The notes beneath the pieces are model-generated. The model saw nothing but the letters and a program-made list of their open reading frames with translations, had not been told where the DNA came from and searched no databases. Below are positions 1-11,013 of a stretch of DNA of 64,000 nt, piece after piece. Location: the NCBI GenBank assembly GCA_002633005.1, contig NMRA01000100.1, positions 359,966-423,965 on the forward strand, in the 5' to 3' direction. This stretch comes from Phoronis australis (taxonomy: Eukaryota; Phoronida; Phoronidae). Each line of letters starts with the position of its first letter. Position 1 is the first letter of the stretch. Both the position numbers and the translations under genes were made by a program.

Positions 1-940
1 CCCCGGCCCCCAAAGGTGAATTAAGCGTTGGTAGTTGATATTTTTTGCTTTTAAATTTATTTTAGCTCTGCACGTTTCGCTGGGATTTTTGTCATTTTGC
101 CCGAATCTTTGAAGCAACTGTTATTCGCCAATGCCGGTGGTCAACAAAGCTTCACCTCTAATTATGTCTGCATATTGTAAGGGACCACGTGCATCCTAGA
201 CCCGCTTTTCCTACGGCCCTGGCAAAATTGGGTTGCCCAGTAAAGTTGTTTAAAACGACAATAAACCCGCTTTTCATCGCAAAAACGAATTTTGATTTAG
301 ACCACATACGGTTATGATGTTGGTTTCAAACTGCCCTGTCGCCAAGAATCCATCGAAGTAGCGACAGAGACACGTGTAGTCACGTCATGTAAACATATGA
401 CCAGTAGACATTTTTTCTGCTTGAGACGAACTTAAATGCGAGCGTCTTTGGAGTTAGAGGCGAATCGGATTAAAAGGTGTCGTTGTGCATTGTGAAGATG
501 AGACAGCGAATATCCGGATCGTTCAACTAGAGTAATATACCGTTATGGAATACTCGTTTCCGTTGCAACCAACCAGAAAGATCAAATTTGACGCTGTATA
601 TCTGTGACCTACTTCGAGGAGTTCAGAATTAGATGCCCCATCTCAAAACTGATGCAACATTTTCACGGAAACCTGATAGCATGAGGGATTGTTTACACCC
701 TGATCGTAAATTGGAGGTAATTTTAGGGCTTCAAAAGAACTGATACCGAGTTCGTTATTCCTTGAAGCTAGGCACTACAAGTTTTTTGGTCACAGCTTTG
801 TGCGCGGGGTAGGCTGTAAGGGACCAGACCTCTAACGAATTGTTGAGTTGTTTGCTCATCCATATATCACTTCGCATCTAAGTAATGAACAAGTTAAGAT
901 CAGCTATACAGTGTGGTGTAAAGTTTACTTCATGGACTGG

Positions 941-1108
941 CAGTGGCGGATTTAGGGTGGGGAAGGGGGGCAAGGAGGTCATGCCCCCCTAAAATGTTCC
1001 CAAATTCCATTTGGCAGTTCGGGGGTGCGCATGTCTGACGGGAAAAATCCTGGCTAAAACTCTGCCCTGCCCCCCCCAACCCAACTCAAAATCCTGGATC
1101 CACCCCTG
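941..1108. mobile_element. Small nonautonomous DNA element, CAGTGGCGGAT ends
   Basis: The left end reads CAGTGGCGGATTTAGG and the right end CCTGGATCCACCCCTG, which pair as imperfect terminal inverted repeats. The interior is G-rich on the left and C-rich on the right and has no coding capacity. CAGNG-type ends are typical of hAT superfamily elements, so a hAT-derived MITE is the likely class. I do not see a clean 8-bp target duplication. A related copy lies at 7205-7532. Confidence 0.55.
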
Positions 1109-1270
1109 GACTGAATGCCGATTTAAGATCCCTTCTCAACTCTTCTCTTTTCAGGGAGTCCATTGTAATACGTTCTTGATGGAGCCGGTTCGTGTGTACT
1201 AGTCGACTCTTTCGCTCAACCTGCTTAAGAGAACTCGTCTCTCCGATTTTCTCAGTAACTGCAATGCCAG

Positions 1271-1325
1271 CATCTGGCCCCAGTTAAAGAGCCTGCATCT
1301 GGCCCCAGTTAAAGAGCCTGCATCT
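1271..1325. repeat. 25-bp tandem duplication
   Basis: A 25-bp unit beginning CATCTGGCCCCAG occurs twice back to back (1271-1295 and 1296-1320), followed by the first five bases of a third unit. The two copies are identical, so the duplication is recent or an assembly slip. Confidence 0.85.
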
Positions 1326-4300
1326 CACGAATATTGTCTCTTGTTTGTTGATCATGGCTGTCGAAATGTACCAAGCTTTCCCAGCATTGCATTTCAACTT
1401 GATACCTGGAGTTCTTTGCTGTTTTGCTCATGCAACACGATTTATGCAAATTGTTTGTTAATTGTGCATTTAAAGGATGGGGTATTTTCTTACTGCATTT
1501 GTTCTGTACACGATTTAGAAAGTATTGTTTATGTTAAGAAGTGACAGCGTTCATAGAAGATAGTCCCAATTAACTTTTTTAGTTCACTCCGGCTAGTGGT
1601 TGAGGCTGTAGTCAATCATTTGTGTACTGAGTCACCGACTTACAGTATTGGAGGCAATGCAATGAATGTTGATCTTTAGCACAGTAAATGACAAAATCCT
1701 ATTGTCGAAGTTCTTTGATGATATATTGTTTAGAGAAGTGCAGTTATTTCATTTTTTGTTATTGTAATTGTTATTGTTGACTTTTGGGTGGTCATATCGA
1801 TTTACTCCTAGGACTATGACGCCTAAATGAATGAACTCTGTATGTGTTTTGTACATTTCGTGGGCACTATATTGCCATAGAGTGTTGAGGCACTGTACCA
1901 GTAATGTGTTGGAAGGGGGTTTCACAATGTTCTATAATGCAGTGCGAGTAATGTTAAGATAACTGTTGTTACAGTGTTAACTAATGAGGTGTAAATATTT
2001 TAACTAAAAGCTATACGAGTTTGAGAATGAGCGGAAACTTTCCAGTGTAGCTAAACTACTGTTTAAGCATGACGTCACCTTTTGTGGATGAAACGAACCC
2101 GTAACATCCAACCACGTGAGTTACACTGGAAAGGTTTGTTTTATTCTGGATACTGATACAGGCACAGTTGAAGCTGCGCGTATGCTCGACGTTTGTCTCG
2201 AAAGTTGAGTTAAGTGCAGTCGTTGGAGAACACTTCGACGAGGTCGATGTACAATGCGCTTAAATACTCTTAACATTAACAGCAATAACCTGATGATGTT
2301 TTATGTTGGGTGATTGTCACGTGACTGTGAATTTGTTTAGGTCTCGGTTCTTGGTCTTGTACGCGCAATCGTCCATTCAAGTCGCAGCACTCACGGTGCA
2401 TGCAGATAAGTACGCTACTTCCGGTCAAGGAACTGTCAGTGTTTCTGCAACATGAAGTAATTAAATATTTCATATGTTAGCGACATGTACGCTACGCCGC
2501 TGAGAAAGTTGGTCTTGTCAAAGTCTAGTGGTATGGAACGACAGCTGGAAGCTTGTGAGCGCTTCCAAGAATGGTGTAGTTTTGTATGCTGAAACGCACA
2601 AATATCTGAAACAGTCAGTGTCTCAGAATCGTTATGTAAAAACCCTTATGACAGAAGCTACATTTGATTCACTCTTCCCGGTTACTATTAACCCCGCCCC
2701 GTTAGCCTTCCTGAACATTTCATTGGTTTTCAATTACGATGGACATCCGATTTACTTTACAAACTTTTCGGATGCCTCATATATATTTAGCCAATTGACC
2801 GGGCATACGACAGACTGAATCAACATCAAAAGTGAGATTGCTCTACGGCATATAGTACATGTCGTGAATATTGTTCAGTGTTTTCACTAATCATAGTGAG
2901 TGTACTTTTGTTAGCAATGTGGTTGTAGTGCTGTTGCCTACACTTGTTATAAATACGAGTGCATGTTTTTTTTTTTAATGGCAATGATGTCACTTTGACA
3001 GAGAGGTGACCTGGGTCTGGGGTCTAATGTTGTTTTAACGAGGGTTGTTATGAATAAATCAAATGTTGATTCTTGTTAAATGATGGTTGACGTTGGAGTC
3101 GTGCCATGGCCTTGACACATTGAAAGTCAAAATTTGTTGGACCTTCGTTGATTCACTTCCCAACACGGCTGAAGCGCTAATTCATGACTCACAGACGCGA
3201 TATGAATGCTCGAAATGTACTAGTGCATTTTTGGCAAAACTGGGAACGGTTTTACTATTACAAAAATTCACATATGATCGGTATGCTGGGTTTCTCATCA
3301 TCTATTATGATTTATGTAGTTGCTTTCACAAGCTCGCTTCAGCGGAATTCCAAGGGTCGTTTTGTTACACCATTGCAGTACTTGAAGGATTAAGAACTCT
3401 AGGGCACAAATTAGATACCCCTATCCCCTTTCGCGACAATTTTGGACCTTTAAAAATGTTAATTGACCCTTCACAGTAGTCGCCACAATTTTCAACCGCT
3501 CTTTTGAGCCCGTCTGTCGGCCCATTTGGCACAAACTCAATGAAGAGTAGGTAGGGAAGTGCTGGTCCTTGCTCTCAATCTTTAGGATAGCCAGTTATTT
3601 AGCGTTGGGTATCGGTGGTAGCGTGTCAAAGAAGTGGCAACCCGCGGGGTTAGGGTTTAGACTAGTGCCCGATAGCGAGACGTACGAGGGTTCCGATCTC
3701 TTCTGTCACATAATTGGCCATACATGTAGAAATGACTAGTTACTTAGCAAGGCGGAGGCAGGTCCTTCCAATAACTTATAGGACTCGCAGGCAGATTCAG
3801 TGATTCCGTTCATCACAATTATTTTCTCTTTCTTTTTAAATTAACTTTCCATGTTTACGTCCGCTTGGTTATGGCAGCACCTTTGCAATGTCACTGTCCT
3901 CGACTAATGCACTCAGTTCGAAGTATATGTGCAACATTGGGCGGGCACCTGTCGGGAGTGACTTCCTAAACAAACTGGTGAATACAGTTGACTGTATTAG
4001 CGGCTGCACGATGTCGACTGCGTGCTGGAGGCAGGAACGAGGCTGACTAGGTGAGGGACAGCGGTAGTCGCTCTCTCTGACAAGAGTTTTTCTTATCAGT
4101 TGGTATTGTCTCGGGAACCAATTGTCCGGTTGCCCAGATATAACGTTCGTCTAGTAAAGCACTGGCGACTGACTACCGCGCCCGGCTGAAAAATAGGGAC
4201 ACCCACCTATTTACCGAGTGTATTCAAGGCGTCCCAATAATGGAATTAACACTTTTATCGAGTGGAAGCGCTTGACCAGGACAATGAGGGCATCTATTAT

Positions 4301-7204
4301 TAGAGAATTTCTAAATAGGCCTACTGGCTAAATATTATCAAAACGCCAAACCATCGTTAGTGTGTGCTAGGGCTCCACTTTGTCAAACAATTGCTGTATG
4401 CGTAAGATTTGGAGTTGTTTGGGTGCAACGAGGTGAAGGCGACGGATGCCGCTTCGTTTATACATAAATTGATATTCAGGAGTTTTAGAAACACGTGATT
4501 ATATTTTCTCTGCAATTGGAGTTTGTTAAGAAACAGTTTTGTTATTGAAAAATACATAACGTTTTTAGAAAATACTTCTCAGAGAGTAATCCTCTCTAAG
4601 AACGGGGAATGTCGTAGTATAACTGCTGCGGCAATCCATCCGCACTCTCAGGCTTATAGCACAAGTGGGTTAAACACTGACTGGAAATATTTCCTCCCAC
4701 AGTCAAATAAGTTAACATCTGCTGAACATTCTTGAAATGATCGGATAAAACCAGTCGAATATGTCATTTTCTGGGATATGTTGACCAGGAATCGTGTGAT
4801 GATGATGAAATCTGTGAAGTACTGAGGCGAGTTCTTGTGTTCAGGCAGAAGTTCTTACTCAAAGCAGAAGTATTTGGTGAGCACTTCAATAGGCGCGTAT
4901 ATGTCTCAAGGGGTACTCGACTCCGGAAACCTTGGATGAGATGCTGTCTGTAGGTGTCCTAGCCTGTCCGCAGCGCCTCCTTCACAGCAGAGTGCCGCCC
5001 ATGTCACAGGTAATGACCGCGCGAGTGTTAGGCCTACTTCGTTGCCATCGGAGAAGCCACGTTTTATATCATTACCTTGCGTAGCATTAGGGAAGGGTTA
5101 GAGTGGTCTGAATCTATGATTTTGACAGCCGTCTTGACAATGTGCAGAACTCGTGCCTACCGACAGCCAAACATAATGAGTCTCAACCGATTAGTCGACT
5201 CTGAAGACCTCCGACAATGATTCTGAAGGCCATCTTGAAAAATGGCGGAATGCATCACCACAGCCATCAGTTCAAACTTATTTTCAGTGTACTTGTTGAC
5301 CTTCAAAACATGTACAAACTTTTTCAATCTTTACTCCATCGCATGCCATCGTCGAGTTATATCGGAGGCCTCTCATTCGGTGTCATTTTTGTGCCATCTT
5401 AAGCAACTTGCACCACATCAATTTCAGTGGACTTTTTTCTCACATTGTAAGTGCAGGCAATACCATGTACGCCGCAATGAAAATCTCTTGCATTTTTCCA
5501 CGTCATCCGTAGAATGACTGGATTATATAAATACGGATGCAGCTTTAGACATGTGCACAAAGGTTCTGTAATGATTCCGTTGATTTGACGAAAATGAAAG
5601 ATCATTGACATATCTGACTGCGCCGCACGTAGCCTACCAGCACTTACAAACCGTTCAACTGCATAAGCTGAACAATTAATATGGTTTACGTAGGCCTACT
5701 TGGCTGCGGCCCAATGACCTAGTACTTACATTTACAATCGGTGGAGTTCTCGTAGATCTAGTGCAGTCAACGTTGAAAAATGCACGCATGCACCGCACGA
5801 GTATTAACAATAACATCAAATCCAGTTGCAACCGGACTTCACAGAGCATTATTGACTGGCAAAAGGTCAATGCACCCAACTCGCGATACTACCAGGAAGG
5901 AATTAACAGGGGGTACTCATGCATTTAATCTACATTTTTGATATCTTCATATGCTATTTACGTACTTGACTATTTTTATTTTTCCCACGTCGGCTTTTTC
6001 GCCGCCATATTGCAAAGCAACTTGGAAATTTGTTGAAAAACCTTGGTATCTGGAATATCTGTCATTGATACTATGCACGGAGAGGTGTAAATATCCGACA
6101 AAAGTGTGTGAGGCCCCCCATGGAAAGCAACTGATGTGAACCGATGGGGCTACTCTCATTGTAAATATTACATTAAATAAATAAAAAGAAATAGGACTGG
6201 TCGGTCGGCCACCAGTCCCACGTCTGGGCGAATTTCGGTGTTCTGAAGTTAAAAAATAAAATAATGAGAAAACGAAGAAACGTCAAGTCAAACCTGTTGC
6301 AGAGAAAAACTACCGAAATAATAATTGGTTCAAACAACATTTCCAAGACGTTCAGGGTGCTGACATGTTTGAATGAGATTGTATTAATTTTCATAAAGAT
6401 GGGTGAGATGGTAGTGTAGCATATCCTATTCAGAGATGAACGGCCATCGACAACAAAGTTAATCTACACAAAAAATGAAATGTAACTTATATATGAGTGT
6501 CAAGAATTCAATACTTTTTGTTGTTCCCAAGACAAAATTCTGCCTTACGTGGCCCGTTTCGTCACTACATTTGGAAGCCATTTTGTTTGCAATATTTCTT
6601 ATAGCTGGAAATACGGGAGCAGCACACCGTAATTTTACTACTCCGAGGATTCACTAAGAATACTCCGAAGGTTTCGTACTCACAAAATATAAAGCATTTC
6701 GGACTCGGTGTATGTATTGTGAAAGCGTCACGTGACCACCTTCGAAGCGTTTGGTTTTTATCAGAGATGACATCAACTAAGCCTCTCAAATGAGAACACT
6801 AGAAGTAAAATGAGAGATTGATTTTCACGATATGTAAGGCACGTTTGATAAACCATGTCCCCCCGAGTTACGCACTTTACCATCTACTTTGTAAAAACAA
6901 AATGGCCGCACAAAAATTAGGAATTTACGCGCGTTCCTCGATCGGACCATTGTAACAGGGGATAGAGTTCGCGAAATTCAGTATTTTATGCCAACATAAG
7001 TAGCCAGTTAATCATTACTATCCAACCGATGATGTCCCGTTCAACACCACCGAAATCTGTTTTCTAGCTTGAACTCTGGCTACAAGTAAATTCCCAGTCC
7101 TAGACATTCTGGTGATATTAACCGACGCGCAGGAAACATCGTCTTTAATTCTTTAGTTCCTACATCAAAACTGGTCAGAGGCGACCAGAATTTTGTCTAT
7201 GAAT

Positions 7205-7532
7205 CATAGGCGGATTTAGGGGGTGTGGGGCAGGAGGCCCGCCTCCACACACCCCCTTGGCTGCCGCACTGAAAAGAATAAAACAGCAAGAGCGTGAAGA
7301 AATATTGGTAACTCCGGTAACTAATATGCGGCTGCGGGGGGAGGCAAGTGTTTGTTTCAGACGACCAGCGCAATCGTTTACCCGTTTTTTTTTTTAGTCC
7401 TCTGTTTGTTTTTTAGTAGTATTATGTCCACATCCTCAGAAAGTCGAGCACCCTATCTTTTAGGCTGGGTGCGCCCGATTGCCCGAGACATAATGCCCCC
7501 CCCCCCTTTACCATATCCTAGATTCGCCACTG
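7205..7532. mobile_element. Second copy of the CAGTGGCGGAT-type element
   Basis: The left end CATAGGCGGATTTAGG and right end CCTAGATTCGCCACTG pair with each other and with the element at 941-1108. The interior is longer (328 bp overall) and again begins G-rich and ends C-rich, with no transposase. It is probably a nonautonomous hAT relative. A target duplication is not evident. Confidence 0.55.
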
Positions 7533-7907
7533 CGAATGGTCAATTAGGTCAACAGATCAGTTACGCAAGCATGTCTCTGCTACCATTATGGTAACTGCAG
7601 ACGAAGAGCTGCGAGCAAAGCTGTTTGCCTGAAGTGAACTATAGCTGAGTGATCTGAGCTGAGCTGAGCCCAGAGCTCATGCCAACTGTGTGAAAATACA
7701 ACTGAATGAACCACTGGCTAGTTCATTCTGGCAACGTGGTTCACTCAGCTGTTCTCTGCTTGACCTGAGCTGTCAGCTCAGCTATCATTCAATTGTGGCA
7801 GACGGCTCAGATCGTTGCTCGCTGTCTACGGTCATCCAAATTGGGGACATCATTGAGAAAATTCGACATTATGGTATACCTGATGCTCTGCAATACACTT
7901 TCATTAT

Positions 7908-7913
7908 TTTATT
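7908..7913 (-). promoter_or_regulatory. Candidate poly(A) signal for FIS1
   Basis: AATAAA on the minus strand (TTTATT on the plus strand) lies about 1.3 kb below the stop codon of the left FIS1 copy. It is the candidate I would choose for the end of the FIS1 transcript, which would give a long 3' UTR from 9186 to about 7890. No transcript evidence is available. Confidence 0.3.
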
Positions 7914-9186
7914 TACATTCAAATATTACAGATTGCCACACATGGGAAGTAAAAGAATGACGACCTTAGCAACAAGTCTGGTCATCAACAGAAATAATCT
8001 AAAAAACTGTAAAATTTAACTCTGAAAGGAGAAAAGCCTGTACAGTTTGATTGTTTGCCATTAGTTGGGGTAGGTGACCACGGCTTTTAAGCAAAATTCA
8101 TCCAAAAAGAAATGTACATTCACAGCAAAACTACAGCATCACTAACACGACCAAATTTCATTCCACAGAATAGTTCAAGATGCTGAAATCTCAAAGCAAT
8201 AGTTACAGTTTTCAAACTTATCATTTCGTTTTTGTTTTATGCAATTTCTGAGTTTATCCAAAAAATACTCTTTCATAATCATGAAGTCCTACTTTTAATT
8301 TCCCTAGTGGAAAAATAGAACATTTTAAAAACAAAAATTCCTAATAGCGTTTTGGAGAACTGCGCAAAAAGCACGGTACCTGAAAGTTTCATATGAACCG
8401 GATCAGCCATTTCTGAGATATGATGTTCCGAAGTTAGCCAAATCATTTGTGATTTTTCTAGGGTCTCACATAATCTTAAACACCGATATATATTTAGGTC
8501 AAATAACAAACAAATGCTGTTCGTCCTCAGTCAGGCTAGTTTGGTCTCAGAAACAAGAGCATTTTTCATACCTTGATACATGAGAAATAAAAAGATCCAT
8601 TTCTAAAAATACAAAAAAATAACCCAGCCTGCTTAGAGCCACACCCAACTCAATTTGGCATGTTTTCAAATAGTACATATTTCCAACAAAGTGCCCATCC
8701 AACACTAGAAATAACAACTTTTCCAATCAGCACTTCATACAAATTACAAACTCAACTATATGCAGAAACAGAACTCAACGAAATTTTGGAATGCTCAGTT
8801 GCAGTATTACCTGGCAAGACACGCCACTGAACAAGTTTCGTTCATGACCCCCCGCACCCACACTCAGTGCCTACAGAAAACGCACAAACAGACTGAAATT
8901 TCGGTTTTTATGGGTGACCAATGGTGCTGAGCTGTTAAGAGACAAAACAATCATTCCAGCATCAAATACATTTGACGGTTCTGACCCTGGCAGCTGCTTA
9001 TCAGCAATTAGATTGGAATCTTTTATAGCTAATACTCCAGTTTTAACCAGACTAAACAACGTTGCCATAATATAAACATGTTCTGCTGTGACAACGAGCG
9101 GCCCAAATAAAGAGTCAGTTTTTCTTCATGACATCAGCAACAGAGGCCTGGCGAGGACAAATACACATCACAAAAACCAGATCCAT

Positions 9187-9293
9187 TCATGACTTTTTAG
9201 ATAATGCCAGACCTGCCAATGCTCCTATTGCCGCCACCGCACCAATGCCAACAGCAGCAGCACCACCAAGAAGAGCCATACCAATCAGACCAT
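9187..9293 (-). CDS. FIS1: FIS1 exon 5, duplicate copy (membrane anchor)
   Basis: Redundant copy of the last FIS1 exon. It encodes the hydrophobic tail GLIGMALLGGAAAVGIG and ends in LSKKS and a stop. It differs from the copy at 10907-11013 by one residue (MALLGG here, MAVLGG there). The exon lies in the left half of the allelic-looking duplication, downstream of the first stop codon, so it is probably the other allele and not a separate gene. Confidence 0.85.
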
Positions 9294-9953
9294 CTGAAAC
9301 AATATGAGACACAATTTCAATTTTGACCATGCAATGGATGTCAGTGTTGATGCTGAAGTTCAAAGATTCTCAGTGAAAGTGAGTTGTAGCCATCTTCTAG
9401 ACAACAAATAACCAGCCTAGGCAGTCAGCTGGACCTGATATACACCACTGTTTAGATTTCACTAACAAAAAGTGTTATACAGCCAGTTCTGTGATGATTG
9501 CGACAATTTGTCAAAAAATTCTGATAACTGGACAAACAAACAAAAGCATGATTATTTTTAGCTTGAAAGGCCTTTAAAGTTAGTCATTTCAACCAAATAG
9601 TATAGGCGTAAGATTGGAAGAATTTGATGGCTGGGGGGAGTGCTCAATTTTCAATTTTATTTTCAAATGAAGTTTGTAAGTTGAAACTTTGATCAATTGT
9701 TAACAAAATTGGCACTTATTAACTCGCGGAATATTTGGGGTGGCGGAAACCTATCTATACCCACCCCCACCAACATTTTGATTGATGGGGCGTTTGTTCC
9801 CTTGTGCCCCCACTTCTTATGTCTATCAGTAGTGGGAGATTCAAAAGAGGAGTGCTTTGTTGGATATTAAAACTGACCCGGCTGCAGGTACATGTATTAT
9901 TATACAGCTCTCTGAGGACAAATAACAGAAGCAAGCAGACAATGAAAGTTCAC

Positions 9954-10059
9954 CTTTCTTCATTCGTTTTTCTATAAGAACTTTCAGTTGCATTGCCTGG
10001 TGGTTTTGTGGTTCAACGTGCAAAATTGCATTGGTATATTTCGACGCTTTGTTGTAATC
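9954..10059 (-). CDS. FIS1: FIS1 exon 4, duplicate copy
   Basis: Redundant copy of FIS1 exon 4, with the same acceptor and donor as 11674-11779. It encodes DYNKASKYTNAILHVEPQNH and then a basic helix ending in KRMKK. The protein sequence is the same as the other copy. It has no upstream exons of its own, which supports an allelic origin. Confidence 0.85.
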
Positions 10060-10906
10060 CTAGATAAAGAAAACAACAAACAGCAATGAGAACATTCGAG
10101 TGACTCAAACAGAAATGTCAAGACAATCTTTCACATTTGCANTGTTCCGAAGTTAGCCAAATCATTTGTGATTTTTCTAGGGTCTCACATAATCTTAAAC
10201 ACCGATATATATTTAGGTCAAATAACAAACAAATGCTGTTCGTCCTCAGTCAGGCTAGTTTGGTCTCAGAAACAAGAGCATTTTTCATACCTTGATACAT
10301 GAGAAATAAAAAGGTCCATTTCTAAAAATACAAAAAAATAACCCAGCCTGCTTAGAGCCACACCCAACTCAATTTGGCATGTTTTCAAATAGTACATATT
10401 TCCAACAAAGTGCCCATCCAACACTAGAAATAACAACTTTTCCAATCAGCACTTCATACAAATTACAAACTCAACTATATGCAGAAACAGAACTCAACGA
10501 AATTTTGGAATGCTCAGTTGCAGTATTACCTGGCAAGACACGCCACTGAACAAGTTTCGTTCATGACCCCCCGCACCCACACTCAGTGCCTACAGAAAAC
10601 GCACAAACAGACTGAAATTTCGATTTTTATGGGTGACCAATGGTGCTGAGCTGTTAAGAGACAAAACAATCATTCCAGCATCAAATGCATTTGATGGTTC
10701 TGACCCTGGCAGCTGCTTATCAGCAATTAGATTCGAATCTTTTATAGCTAATACTCCAGTTTTAACCAGACTAAACAACGTTGACATAATATAAACATGT
10801 TCTGCTGTGACAACGAGCTGACCCACATGAAGAGTCAGTTTTTCTTCATGACATCAGCAACAGAGGCCTGGCGAGGACAAATACACATCACAAAAACGAG
10901 ATCCAT

Positions 10907-11013
10907 TCATGACTTTTTAGATAATGCCAGACCTGCCAATGCTCCTATTGCCGCCACCGCACCAATGCCAACAGCAGCAGCACCACCAAGCACAGCCATA
11001 CCAATCAGACCAT
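10907..11013 (-). CDS. FIS1: FIS1 exon 5 (transmembrane anchor, stop)
   Basis: Acceptor TTTCAG lies just above 11013. The exon completes an Asp codon begun in exon 4 and encodes GLIGMAVLGGAAAVGIGAV, further Ala/Gly-rich hydrophobic sequence, then ALSKKS and TGA. This is the C-terminal single-pass anchor with a short basic lumenal tail that targets FIS1 to the outer membrane. Confidence 0.93.

Larger units (their letters stand above)
1..7900. other. Gene-poor stretch without a recognised gene
   Basis: I find no exon that I can assign to a protein family on either strand. The longest open frames (2528-2818 and 3087-3479, plus strand, 96 and 130 codons) show no motif I know, have no flanking splice sites that extend them, and are of a size expected by chance. 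The stretch contains two CAGTGGCGGAT-type element remnants and one short tandem duplication, listed separately. It could contain untranslated exons or a fast-evolving gene that I cannot see. Confidence 0.5.
8424..10141. repeat. Allelic-looking duplication, left copy (FIS1 3' end)
   Basis: This 1718-bp block repeats base for base, with scattered single-base differences, at 10143-11860. It carries FIS1 exons 4 and 5 and 3' UTR. It ends directly at the ambiguous base 10142, and the second copy starts directly after it. Equal length, same orientation and the gap at the border point to two haplotypes placed in series rather than a biological tandem duplication. Confidence 0.9.

Noticed and set aside
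2528-2818. 96-codon open frame on the plus strand
   Set aside because: No family recognised and no neighbouring exon that fits; not supported as a gene.
3087-3479. 130-codon open frame on the plus strand
   Set aside because: No recognisable domain, composition like the surrounding sequence; it could be chance.
7616-7800. GAGCTGAGCTGAGC region as a designed inverted repeat or enhancer
   Set aside because: It is a low-complexity run of AGCT/CTGA words with only short imperfect pairing.
9187-10059. A second FIS1 gene
   Set aside because: Only the last two exons are repeated, with near identity and an N at the border; better explained as the other allele.
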